A DNA stretch of 34,511 bases from Massilia psychrophila (lineage in GTDB: Bacteria > Pseudomonadota > Gammaproteobacteria > Burkholderiales > Burkholderiaceae_D), in the NCBI RefSeq assembly GCF_002760665.1, contig NZ_PDOB01000040.1:1-34511 (forward strand), written 5' to 3'. Position numbers and translations under genes: made by a program. The notes beneath the pieces are model-generated. The model was not told the DNA's origin. It saw nothing but the letters and a program-made list of their open reading frames with translations, and ran no database searches. Position 1 is the stretch's first letter. Every line of letters begins with the position of its first letter. Shown here one piece after another: positions 16,906 through 24,348 of the stretch.

Positions 16906-18561
16906 TTACACGCGGTTCATGTCGAATTTGGCCTTGTTGCCGCTGCCGTAGACTTTCAGCGCACCGAGTTCGCCGACGGCGTTGGGACGAATGAAAATCC
17001 AGTTCTGCCATGCGGTGAGGCGGCCGAAGATACGGGTGTCCATGTTTTCCTTGCCATTGAAACGTAGGTTCGCTTCCAGCCCGGTCAGGGCGTCCGGCGA
17101 CATGCTGGCGCGCTCCTCCAGCGCCAGGCGGGTCTCGTCGGCCCAATCCAGGTCGTCCGGATCGGCGGTAATGAGTCCGAGCGCCAGCGCCATCGCGGCA
17201 TCCTGCGGCTGGCCGATGGTGGCGTGCACCGCGCCGACCTGGGCCTCGTCTTCATAAAAACGGCGCGCGATGCGCGATTGCCCGGTCACCATCGGCAGCG
17301 CGCCGAAGTTGAGCGGCGACAGCGTGATTTTCGGCGCCCGTTCCGGAGCGCCAGGCAGGGCCAGCATATAGATGCGGTCCGCGCTGAGGGATATTTCGAA
17401 CAGCGAACCGGCCGCGCACGAATCTTCGTCGACCAGGGCGAACAGCGAGCGCGACGATACATCGAGGCGGGCCAGCGTGCGGCGCAGCAGGCCGATGGTT
17501 TCGCGCACCAGCCAGTGCGACTTGTGGGCGTCGAGCGTGGCGTCGGACGCCAGCACCGCGGCGGCGTCGCCGCGCGTCTTGAGAATCCAGGTGCCGATGT
17601 CGAGTTCATTGGTGCGCATGTGCAGGATGGCGTCGTCGAGTTCACGCGCCATCTGCAGCGGCCACCACTTCACGCCAGCTGCCTCGATGCCGGCGATGTC
17701 AAGCGGCTGCGCCGTTGATGGTGCACGCACCGTCAGCGTGGCATTGCGGTTGCCGCGGTCGATAGCGACGCTGACGAATTCATAGTCGAGCGTGTCGGCA
17801 CCCTGCTCCTTGGTCAATGGCGTCAGCCGCACGCCCTTGCCGTCGGCCGGGCGGTCGCTCGTGGCGGCCAGCGCCAGCGCGCGCGCGCGCACCACCTGCT
17901 GGAACTGGGCCGGCTTGGCCACCTCATCGACCAGGCGCCAGTCCTTAGCTTTCTGGCCGCGCACACCTTCCGAAGTGGTGCAGAAGATATCGGCCAGGTC
18001 GTGGCGCACCTTGCGTTTGTCGGTCAGCCGGGTCAATCCGCCAGTGCCCGGCAGCACGCCCAGCAGCGGCACCTCCGGCAGGCTGACCGATGAGGAGCGG
18101 TCGTCGACCAGGATGATTTCGTCGCAGGCCGCGGCCAGCTCGTAGCCGCCGCCGGCGCAGGCGCCGTTGACGGCGGCGATGAATTTGAGCCCGGAGTGGC
18201 GGCTCGAGTCTTCCAGGCCGTTGCGCGTTTCGTTGGTAAATTTGCAGAAATTGACTTTCCACGCGTGGGTCGATTTGCCCAGCATAAAAATATTAGCGCC
18301 GGAGCAGAAGATGCGGTCGCGGCTGCTGGCCATGACCACCGTACGCACTTCAGGGTGCTCGAAGCGGATCCGCTGCACCGCATCGTGCAGCTCAATATCC
18401 ACGCCCAGGTCGTACGAGTTCAGCTTGAGCTTGTAGCCCGCCTTGATGCCGGCGTCCTCGTCGACGCTCATTGTCAAGGTCGCAATCTCGCCCTCGCAGG
18501 CAAGAGTCCAGTGCTTGTACCGCTCGGGAGCGGTCTCGTAATTGATGTGCAGGGTTTTCAT
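16906..18561 (-). CDS. boxC: 2,3-epoxybenzoyl-CoA dihydrolase BoxC
   Basis: 551 residues, typical BoxC length. BoxC is a large crotonase-fold enzyme that hydrolytically opens 2,3-epoxybenzoyl-CoA to 3,4-dehydroadipyl-CoA semialdehyde plus formate. The crotonase core is visible: RDRIFCSGANIFML, VNGACAGGGYELAAACDEI and the SLPEVPLLGVLPGTGGLTRL region. A second, divergent crotonase-like half extends to the C-terminus, ending in ENMDTRIFGRLTAWQNWIF. The ATG at 18561 has AAAGAG about 7 bases upstream. It is the first gene after boxR on the minus strand and has its own promoter/operator candidate at 18632-18660. Nothing looks broken. Confidence 0.97.
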   Translation of the reverse strand: MKTLHINYETAPERYKHWTLACEGEIATLTMSVDEDAGIKAGYKLKLNSYDLGVDIELHDAVQRIRFEHPEVRTVVMASSRDRIFCSGANIFMLGKSTHAWKVNFCKFTNETRNGLEDSSRHSGLKFIAAVNGACAGGGYELAAACDEIILVDDRSSSVSLPEVPLLGVLPGTGGLTRLTDKRKVRHDLADIFCTTSEGVRGQKAKDWRLVDEVAKPAQFQQVVRARALALAATSDRPADGKGVRLTPLTKEQGADTLDYEFVSVAIDRGNRNATLTVRAPSTAQPLDIAGIEAAGVKWWPLQMARELDDAILHMRTNELDIGTWILKTRGDAAAVLASDATLDAHKSHWLVRETIGLLRRTLARLDVSSRSLFALVDEDSCAAGSLFEISLSADRIYMLALPGAPERAPKITLSPLNFGALPMVTGQSRIARRFYEDEAQVGAVHATIGQPQDAAMALALGLITADPDDLDWADETRLALEERASMSPDALTGLEANLRFNGKENMDTRIFGRLTAWQNWIFIRPNAVGELGALKVYGSGNKAKFDMNRV

Positions 18562-18608
18562 GGCGCTCTTTCTGGTGGGTCAATACGTCCGGCGTACACG
18601 CAATATGC

Positions 18609-18615
18609 TGCATCT
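18609..18615 (-). promoter_or_regulatory. boxR operator: Candidate BoxR operator half-site, downstream of boxC promoter
   Basis: On the minus strand this reads AGATGCA, about 10-16 bases after the expected transcription start from the promoter at 18632-18660. The same heptamer occurs just after the -10 of the divergent promoter (19773-19779). TGCA is the known core of operators of the related repressor BzdR; use by BoxR here is inferred. Confidence 0.5.
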
Positions 18616-18631
18616 CTGACGCGAGTGATGA

Positions 18632-18660
18632 ACTATATTGCAGTCAAATTAAAACGTCAA
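18632..18660 (-). promoter_or_regulatory. Sigma70-type promoter of the boxCBA operon
   Basis: On the minus strand TTGACG (18660-18655), a 17-base spacer and TATAGT (18637-18632) make a near-consensus sigma70 promoter; transcription would start around 18625, about 65 bases before the boxC ATG. A TGCA (18639-18642) sits one base upstream of the -10, so a bound repressor would block RNA polymerase. It would drive boxC, boxB, boxA and possibly the downstream beta-oxidation genes. Confidence 0.7.
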
Positions 18661-18669
18661 GAAAAAAAA

Positions 18670-18683
18670 TGCACAAACGTGCA
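18670..18683. promoter_or_regulatory. boxR operator: Candidate BoxR/BzdR-type operator TGCA-N6-TGCA
   Basis: Two TGCA tetramers one helical turn apart, lying just upstream of the -35 of the boxC promoter. BzdR, the anaerobic benzoate regulator related to BoxR, is known to bind direct TGCA repeats. The assignment to BoxR is inferred from motif, position and the adjacent boxR gene. Confidence 0.55.
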
Positions 18684-18788
18684 GGCGACCCTGGGGCGAA
18701 CCAACCGGGCATAGAAGGGGGGGCAACAAGCGGGAAAAGCGGGAGAGAGGAAGGGCGCAGCGAACGACGCCGCCGCGCGCGGGTAATG

Positions 18789-19688
18789 TTAGAAGAACGT
18801 CTTGTCCTGCTTGAGGACGCGAACGTGCAGACTGTCGAGCAGGCCGACGAAGCTCGCCTCCTGAGTCATTTCACTGGTATCGAAGGCCTGGTCAGCTTTC
18901 GAGTAGAACTGGGCCCGGCTCTCGAGAATCTGCTTGAGGTCTTCCATCGCCTCTTTGTTCCCCGACATCGGCCGGGTATCGCCCTGGGCCACGACTCGCC
19001 CCATATGCTCTTCAGGAGATGCCTGCAACCATACTGTATAGCAATGCGACAGCAACAGGTTGAACGTGGCCGGATCGGACACCACCCCGCCCGGCGTGGC
19101 GATCACCGCACGCGGGAAATTACGCACGGTCTCTTCCAGCGCCCGGCGCTCATAGCGGCGGTAGGCATTCGGGCCATACAACGCATGGATCTCGGCGATG
19201 CTGCAGCCGGCCAGCGCCTCGATCTGGCGGCTCAATTCGATGAACGGCACCATCCAGTGATCGGCCAGCATCTGGCCGAGCGACGACTTGCCGGCGCCGC
19301 GCAGCCCGATCAGCGCCACCCGCTGGCGCCGCGCCGAATCGCTGGTCGGGGTATCGAACATGCCGGCCAGCGCCGTGCGGGCCTTGGCCAATTCTTCGTC
19401 GGGGCGGCCGCGCAGGATTTCGCGGATCATCAGCCATTCGGGCGACGACGCGGTTTCGTCGCCGATCATTTCGGCCAGCGTGCAGTTGAGCACCTGGGCC
19501 AGCTGGCGCAGGAACTGGATCGACGCATTGCCAACCCCGGACTCGACGTTGGCAACATGGCGCTCGGACACGTTGGCCAGCTGCGCCAGCGCCTTGCGCG
19601 TCAACCCGCGCCGGCCGCGCAGACTCTTGAGCCGCTCGCCCAATGAAATGAGGAAAGGGTCTTTCTCTTGCTCAGCTAAATCTGCCAT
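18789..19688 (-). CDS. boxR: Transcriptional regulator BoxR (XRE HTH + shikimate-kinase-like effector domain)
   Basis: 299 residues. The N-terminal XRE-type helix-turn-helix (~15-75, with LTRKALAQLANVSERHVANVESG) is joined by a linker (~80-120) to a shikimate-kinase-like domain (~122-299) with a Walker-type loop GLRGAGKSSLG at 128-138. This is the BoxR/BzdR architecture; in the family the kinase-like part senses benzoyl-CoA and its binding relieves repression. The ATG at 19688 gives the normal length. It lies between the two divergent box blocks, on the minus strand upstream of boxC with a 227-base gap containing operator candidates. The gap toward the plus-strand operon (159 bases) holds a second operator-promoter. 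No clear promoter of its own was picked. Confidence 0.95.
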   Translation of the reverse strand: MADLAEQEKDPFLISLGERLKSLRGRRGLTRKALAQLANVSERHVANVESGVGNASIQFLRQLAQVLNCTLAEMIGDETASSPEWLMIREILRGRPDEELAKARTALAGMFDTPTSDSARRQRVALIGLRGAGKSSLGQMLADHWMVPFIELSRQIEALAGCSIAEIHALYGPNAYRRYERRALEETVRNFPRAVIATPGGVVSDPATFNLLLSHCYTVWLQASPEEHMGRVVAQGDTRPMSGNKEAMEDLKQILESRAQFYSKADQAFDTSEMTQEASFVGLLDSLHVRVLKQDKTFF

Positions 19689-19735
19689 ATTTTAAACTCT
19701 ATCAATGCCAATGAAATATATTATGGATCAGCTTG

Positions 19736-19765
19736 TTGACATACGCAAGATATTGCATCTATACT
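19736..19765 (+). promoter_or_regulatory. Sigma70-type promoter of the plus-strand box operon
   Basis: TTGACA (19736-19741), an 18-base spacer and TATACT (19760-19765). Both hexamers are close to consensus and transcription would start near 19772, about 75 bases before the first ATG. It would drive the DUF4863 gene, boxZ, bclA, the hydrolase and perhaps the transporter. The -10 is embedded in the TGCA dyad described separately, which implies repression by BoxR. Confidence 0.72.
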
Positions 19766-19779
19766 TTAATCAAGATGCA
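19754..19779. promoter_or_regulatory. boxR operator: Candidate BoxR operator dyad overlapping the -10
   Basis: A perfect 7-base inverted repeat, TGCATCT (19754-19760) and AGATGCA (19773-19779), separated by 12 bases. It brackets the -10 and the expected start site of the plus-strand promoter. Each arm contains the TGCA core. Binding of BoxR is inferred. Confidence 0.6.
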
Positions 19780-19847
19780 TTATAAATAAGCGTCGTGGAG
19801 TATTCTACCCTGTTGCCGCCGCCCCAAACCCAGCCTGGAGAACTTAA

Positions 19848-20321
19848 ATGGATGTCAATGCATTTCAAACCCTGGTCGCTCGCATCACCGGCGAGATCGC
19901 CGGTGCGCCGCTCGATTCGTCGCTTGAAGCACACTTGAACGCGGAACACGGCCCCGGCAGCGATACCTACGAGGCACTCGCTGCCGCCTGCCAGCTGGGC
20001 GCAAAGGAAGGATGGTTGTGCAATCGGGAAGGCGGCGGCATCCGCTACGGGCGTGCGCTGAAGGCAAGCGATGCGACCCATGGCTTCAGCGTCGACGTTG
20101 TCGACATGGAAGACATCGCCGGACCGCACCATGCCCATCCGAACGGCGAGATCGACCTGATCATGCCATTGACGCCTGGCGCCAGGTTTGACAACTATCC
20201 CGCCGGCTGGTGCGTCTACGCGCCGGGCAGCGCACACCGCCCCACCGTCGCCGAAGGCCGCGCGCTGGTGCTCTATTTGCTGCCGAACGGCGCCATCGAC
20301 TTCGCGGCGGTGGCAGCATGA
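19848..20321 (+). CDS. DUF4863 / 4-hydroxylaminobenzoate lyase-like cupin
   Basis: 157 residues. It resembles the DUF4863 family, whose studied member is PnbB, 4-hydroxylaminobenzoate lyase of 4-nitrobenzoate breakdown. The C-terminal half is a small cupin with likely metal ligands H95, H97 and E101 in HHAHPNGEID and H130 in GSAHRP. The ATG at 19848 has GGAG 8 bases upstream. It is the first gene of the plus-strand box operon, and its TGA overlaps the boxZ ATG as ATGA, so it is translated together with the aldehyde dehydrogenase. Its role in benzoyl-CoA breakdown is unknown to me; removal of a side product or of a substituted benzoate are possibilities. A 9-bp perfect hairpin lies in its early coding sequence at 19886-19905. 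Confidence 0.75.
   Translation: MDVNAFQTLVARITGEIAGAPLDSSLEAHLNAEHGPGSDTYEALAAACQLGAKEGWLCNREGGGIRYGRALKASDATHGFSVDVVDMEDIAGPHHAHPNGEIDLIMPLTPGARFDNYPAGWCVYAPGSAHRPTVAEGRALVLYLLPNGAIDFAAVAA
19886..19905. repeat. Perfect inverted repeat in early coding sequence of the DUF4863 gene
   Basis: Two 9-base arms (CACCGGCGA and its complement) with a 2-base centre, starting 38 bases after the ATG. In mRNA it would form a GC-rich stem just downstream of the initiation region. It may tune translation or be a codon-level coincidence (it encodes ITGEIAG). Confidence 0.4.
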
Positions 20322-21889
20322 CCCCCTATCTGCAAAATTACCTCGGCGGCGCATGGCAAAGCGAAGCTTCCACCGCCGTCACCCTCCTCGATCCGGTCAC
20401 CGCTGCCGCGCTGGCGAGAGTTGGCGGGCCGGCCGACGGCCTCGTTACAGGCTTCGACTTCGCACGCACGCAGGGCGCCCCTGCATTACAGGCAATGAGC
20501 TACGGCGAGCGCGCCGCCATGCTGGGCGAACTGGTCAAAGTGCTGCAAGCAAACCGTGAAGCGTATTACGAGATTTCGTGCGCTAACTCCGGCACCACCA
20601 AGGCCGATTCGGCAGTTGACATCGAGGGCGCCTGCTTCACCCTTGGTTACTACGCAAAGATCGGCGCCTCGCTCGACAGCGCCGGCTTGCTGCTCGACGG
20701 GACGCCCGCGATCCTGTCCAAGGACCAGCTGTTCCAGTCGCAGCACGTGCTGGCGCCGGTGCGCGGGCTGGCGCTGTTCATCAACGCCTTCAATTTTCCA
20801 GCCTGGGGATTCTGGGAAAAGGCCGCTCCGGCCCTGCTGTCGGGCGTACCCGTCGTGATCAAGCCGGCGACAGTCACCGCATGGCTGACCCACCGGATGG
20901 TGGCCGATGTCGTCGCCTCCGGCTTGCTGCCGCCGGGCGCGCTGTCGATCGTCTGCGGCAGCTCGGCCGGCCTGCTCGACGCGCTCGGGCCCTTCGACGT
21001 GCTGTCGTTCACCGGTTCGGCCGACACCGCGGCGCTGGTGCGCTCGCACCGCGCCGTGGCGCGCAATTCGGTGCGCGTCAACATCGAAGCCGACAGCCTG
21101 AACTGCTCGATCCTCGGCCCCGACGCCGTTCCGGGCAGCGCCGAATTCGACCTGTATGTCAATGAACTGGTGCGCGAGATGACCACCAAGAGCGGCCAGC
21201 GCTGCACCGCCGTGCGCCGCGCCCTGGTGCCGCAGGCCTGCTACGACGCGGTGGCCGAGGCGGTCGGCGCCAAGCTGGCCCAGGTCGTGGTGGGCAATCC
21301 GCGCAATCTTGACGTGCGCATGGGCGCGCTGGTAAGCCGCGAGCAGTTCGAGTCGGTCCAATCGGGCCTCGACACCTTGCGCGGCGAAGCCGAAGTGCTG
21401 CATTCGGGCTCGGCGCGCGAACTGGTCGACGCCGATCCGGCGGTGGCGCGCTGCGTCGCGCCGACCCTGCTGGGCGTGCGCGACGGCGAACAGGCCAAGC
21501 TGGTCAATGAACACGAAGTCTTTGGCCCTGTTGCCACCCTGCTCGGCTACCGCGACGGCCAGCATGCGCTGGCGCTGGCCCATCGCGGCCACGGCTCACT
21601 GGTGGCGTCGGTTTTCAGCGGCGACCACGCCTGGCTGGCGCAAGCAGCGGGAGAACTGGCCGGATCGCACGGACGGGTACACCTGGTCAGCGCCGACGTT
21701 GCCAAGACCCAGACCGGCCATGGCAATGTGATGCCGGCATCGGTGCATGGCGGGCCTGGCCGCGCGGGCGGTGGCGAGGAGCTGGGCGGCTTGCGCGCAC
21801 TGAGCTTCTATCACCGGCGTACGGCGATCCAGGCTTCCGCTGCGACCTTGCAGCACCTGCCGCAGAACGCCATCCGCTGGAATAGCTAG
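20318..21889 (+). CDS. boxZ: 3,4-dehydroadipyl-CoA semialdehyde dehydrogenase (NADP+)
   Basis: 523 residues. It oxidises the semialdehyde formed by BoxC to 3,4-dehydroadipyl-CoA. Typical aldehyde dehydrogenase blocks are visible: NAFNFPAWGFWEKAAPAL, FTGSADTA, the NIEADSLN segment with the general-base Glu, and the catalytic Cys in SGQRCTA. The ending HGGPGRAGGGEELGG matches the PaaZ/BoxZ subgroup. The ATG at 20318 overlaps the upstream stop as ATGA and begins at the conserved N-terminus LQNYLGGAW; the frame is open further upstream within the DUF4863 gene but is not coding there. bclA follows after 42 bases. Complete and normal in length. Confidence 0.95.
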   Translation: MTPYLQNYLGGAWQSEASTAVTLLDPVTAAALARVGGPADGLVTGFDFARTQGAPALQAMSYGERAAMLGELVKVLQANREAYYEISCANSGTTKADSAVDIEGACFTLGYYAKIGASLDSAGLLLDGTPAILSKDQLFQSQHVLAPVRGLALFINAFNFPAWGFWEKAAPALLSGVPVVIKPATVTAWLTHRMVADVVASGLLPPGALSIVCGSSAGLLDALGPFDVLSFTGSADTAALVRSHRAVARNSVRVNIEADSLNCSILGPDAVPGSAEFDLYVNELVREMTTKSGQRCTAVRRALVPQACYDAVAEAVGAKLAQVVVGNPRNLDVRMGALVSREQFESVQSGLDTLRGEAEVLHSGSARELVDADPAVARCVAPTLLGVRDGEQAKLVNEHEVFGPVATLLGYRDGQHALALAHRGHGSLVASVFSGDHAWLAQAAGELAGSHGRVHLVSADVAKTQTGHGNVMPASVHGGPGRAGGGEELGGLRALSFYHRRTAIQASAATLQHLPQNAIRWNS

Positions 21890-21931
21890 CGCTGGAAAAT
21901 AGCCGCAATACAAGCGCCACAAGGAGACACA

Positions 21932-23503
21932 ATGGAACATCACACTATCCGGGTGCCGGAGCGCTTCAACTTCGCTCAATGCATCCTCGAGCGCAACGCC
22001 GCCAGGCCCGCCAAGCTTGCGTATGTCGACGACACCGTTGAACTGAGCTACGGCGAACTCGACCGGCGCGTGCGTGCCTGCGCAGCCGGCCTGCTGGCGC
22101 TTGGCCTGCATCCCGAGGAGCGCGTGATGCTGGCAATGCAGGACAGCGTCGACCTCCCGGTCGCCTTCCTCGGCGCGCTGCTGGCCGGCGTCGTGCCGGT
22201 TCCGGTCAACACGCTGCTGCCGCCGGCAGATCACGCCTATATGCTCGCCGACAGCGGCGCCCGCGTCGTGATCGCATCAAGCGTCCTGGTGCCGGGCATG
22301 CTTGAAGCGATGGCGCTGGCTGGGCTGAAGCTACCGCTGGTGGCCGCCGGCGTGCTCAATAGCTTGCCCGACGCCGTCATCCACTTCGACCGCTTGCTCG
22401 ACCTTCCGCCGCTGACGACGGCGGCCGACACTTGCGCCGACCAGTTCGCATTCTGGCTATATTCGTCCGGCTCGACGGGCCGGCCGAAAGGGACCGTCCA
22501 CTCGCACGCGAACCTGTTATGGACCGCCGAACTGTACGCCGCCGGCGTACTGGGCATGCGCGAAGACGATGTCGTGTTCTCGGTGGCTAAACTGTTCTTC
22601 GCCTACGGACTTGGCAATGCGTTGACGTTCCCGCTGTACGTCGGGGCGACGACGATCCTGATGGCCGATCGCCCGACCCCGCAGGCGGTGTGCGAGCGCC
22701 TGCGGGGTCGGGCGAGCGGCCATCAACCGACCGTTTTTTGCGGCGTGCCGACGCTGTACGTCGGCCTGCTGGCATCCGACTGCCTGCCCGCCAGGGCCGA
22801 CTGCCGGCTGCGCATCTGCACCTCGGCTGGCGAAGCGCTGCCGCGCAATATCGGCGAACGATTTCGCGATCACTTCGACTGCGACATCCTGGACGGCCTC
22901 GGCTCGACCGAGATGCTGCATATTTTTCTTTCCAACCAGCCCGGCGACGTTCGCTACGGCGCGAGCGGCAAACCGGTGCCCGGCTACCACGTGGAGCTGC
23001 GCGGCGAAGACGGCGCCAGCGTCGCGCCCGGCGAAATCGGCGACCTGTTCATCCGCGGGCCGAGCTCGGCCCTGATGTACTGGAACAACCGCGTCAAAAG
23101 CCAGGCCACTTTCCTTGGCGAATGGACCCGCAGCGGCGACAAGTACGTCGTCGACACGGACGGTTACTACACCTATGCCGGCCGCGGCGACGACATGCTC
23201 AAGGTCAGTGGCCAATATGTGTCGCCGATCGAGGTCGAAGCGGTACTGATGACCCACGCCTCGGTGCGCGAGTGCGCGGTGGTTGGCGTGCCTGACGCCC
23301 AGGGCCTGACCCGCACCCTGGCTTACGTCGTTGCCAGCGTCGGTCAGCAAGGTGACGCGGCCCTGGCGCAGGAGTTGCAGGCCTGGGTCAAGGCGCGGCT
23401 GGCGCCGCACAAGTATCCGCGCGAAGTGATCTTCCTCGTTGAGTTGCCGAAAACGGCGACCGGCAAGATCCAGCGCTTCCGGCTGCGGAGCGCGCCTCAA
23501 TGA
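21932..23503 (+). CDS. bclA: Benzoate-CoA ligase
   Basis: 523 residues, ANL superfamily. It activates benzoate with ATP and CoA to benzoyl-CoA, the entry step of the pathway. The phosphate-binding loop YSSGSTGRPKGT (177-188), the benzoate-CoA-ligase block AKLFFAYGLGNALTFPL, DGLGSTEMLHIFLSN, the hinge YAGRGDDMLKVSGQYVSP and the C-terminal catalytic Lys (K512 in ATGKIQRF) are all present. The ATG at 21932 has AAGGAG about 9 bases upstream. Odd: around residues 243-265 the DNA is an almost perfect inverted repeat (22659-22725), and the protein there (ERLRGRASGHQPT) seems about four residues longer than benzoate-CoA ligases I recall. The reading frame is kept. The stop overlaps the next gene as ATGA. 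Confidence 0.95.
   Translation: MEHHTIRVPERFNFAQCILERNAARPAKLAYVDDTVELSYGELDRRVRACAAGLLALGLHPEERVMLAMQDSVDLPVAFLGALLAGVVPVPVNTLLPPADHAYMLADSGARVVIASSVLVPGMLEAMALAGLKLPLVAAGVLNSLPDAVIHFDRLLDLPPLTTAADTCADQFAFWLYSSGSTGRPKGTVHSHANLLWTAELYAAGVLGMREDDVVFSVAKLFFAYGLGNALTFPLYVGATTILMADRPTPQAVCERLRGRASGHQPTVFCGVPTLYVGLLASDCLPARADCRLRICTSAGEALPRNIGERFRDHFDCDILDGLGSTEMLHIFLSNQPGDVRYGASGKPVPGYHVELRGEDGASVAPGEIGDLFIRGPSSALMYWNNRVKSQATFLGEWTRSGDKYVVDTDGYYTYAGRGDDMLKVSGQYVSPIEVEAVLMTHASVRECAVVGVPDAQGLTRTLAYVVASVGQQGDAALAQELQAWVKARLAPHKYPREVIFLVELPKTATGKIQRFRLRSAPQ
22659..22725. repeat. Long near-perfect inverted repeat inside bclA
   Basis: Left arm 22659-22687 and right arm 22697-22725 (29 bases each) around a 9-base loop GTGTGCGAG. 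28 of 29 positions pair; the one mismatch is A22668 against G22716. The 19 inner pairs are uninterrupted and very GC-rich. The whole structure is in frame within bclA. This is far longer than chance would give. Confidence 0.9.
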
Positions 23504-24303
23504 CAGCTGCCGTACAAGTGGCCACGATCGCCTGGAATGGCGGCCCGCTGGCGATCGAATATGCATGGGTTGGCGCCGCGGCATCGACTCACCCGGTGGT
23601 GGTGTTCTTGCACGAAGGACTCGGGTCGCTGTCGATGTGGAAGCAGTTTCCGCACCAGTTTTGCGAGGCGAACGGCTTGCGCGGGCTGGTGTTTTCGCGT
23701 TACGGCTACGGCAATTCGACCGCCCGCCCCGCGGCCGAACGATGGGCGACAGACTTCATGCACCGCCAGGCGTTCGAGGTGCTGCCGCCACTGTTGGCCG
23801 AACTAGGCATCGAGCGGCCGTGGTTGTTCGGCCATAGCGACGGCGGCTCGATCGCGTTGCTGTACGCGGCGCGTTTTCCGCACCAGGTCAGCGGCGTGGT
23901 CGCCGTGGCGCCGCATATCTTCGTCGAGCCGGTGACAATCGCCAATATCGAAGCCGCGCACGCAGCCTATCTGCATGGCGACCTGCGCGCCAGGCTGGCG
24001 CGCCACCACGCCGACGTCGATTCCGCCTTCTTCGGCTGGAACGACATCTGGCTCGATCCGGCCTTCCTCGACTGGAATATCGCGCGCGAGCTGGACGGCA
24101 TCGGCTGCCCGTTGCTGGCAATCCAGGGGGAAGAGGACGAGTACGGCACCCTCGAACAGGTGCGCGGCATCGCCCGCATCGTCGACGCCGCGCAAGTGGC
24201 GGTGTTGGCGCACTGCGGACATTCGCCGCACCGTGACCAGCCCGCAGAGCTCAGCCGGATAGCGGGCAGTTTCATTACCGGCAACGGCGGCAGCAGCAGT
24301 TAA
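23500..24303 (+). CDS. Alpha/beta hydrolase coupled to bclA
   Basis: 267 residues. The catalytic triad of the alpha/beta-hydrolase fold can be seen: Ser in the nucleophile elbow GHSDGG, an Asp in GEEDEYG, and His in CGHSPHRDQP; the oxyanion region is LHEGLGSLSMW. It resembles enol-lactone and ring-cleavage-type hydrolases. The ATG at 23500 overlaps the bclA stop as ATGA, so it is translated with the ligase. A role as a thioesterase that rescues CoA from dead-end aryl-CoA esters, or as an esterase feeding benzoate, is inference. No signal peptide, so it is cytoplasmic. Confidence 0.85.
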   Translation: MTAAVQVATIAWNGGPLAIEYAWVGAAASTHPVVVFLHEGLGSLSMWKQFPHQFCEANGLRGLVFSRYGYGNSTARPAAERWATDFMHRQAFEVLPPLLAELGIERPWLFGHSDGGSIALLYAARFPHQVSGVVAVAPHIFVEPVTIANIEAAHAAYLHGDLRARLARHHADVDSAFFGWNDIWLDPAFLDWNIARELDGIGCPLLAIQGEEDEYGTLEQVRGIARIVDAAQVAVLAHCGHSPHRDQPAELSRIAGSFITGNGGSSS

Positions 24304-24348
24304 GAAACCACAGAACTACAAAACCACAAAACCACATTGGAGACAACC

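Noticed and set aside
20486-21592. Long open frame on the minus strand within boxZ
   Set aside because: Shadow of boxZ; the plus-strand protein has full aldehyde dehydrogenase motifs.
7566-24322. 16-mer ACCACAGAA(G/C)TACAAA present at 7566-7581 and 24307-24322
   Set aside because: One mismatch, low-complexity CA-rich sequence in two unrelated gaps; probably chance rather than a dispersed repeat.
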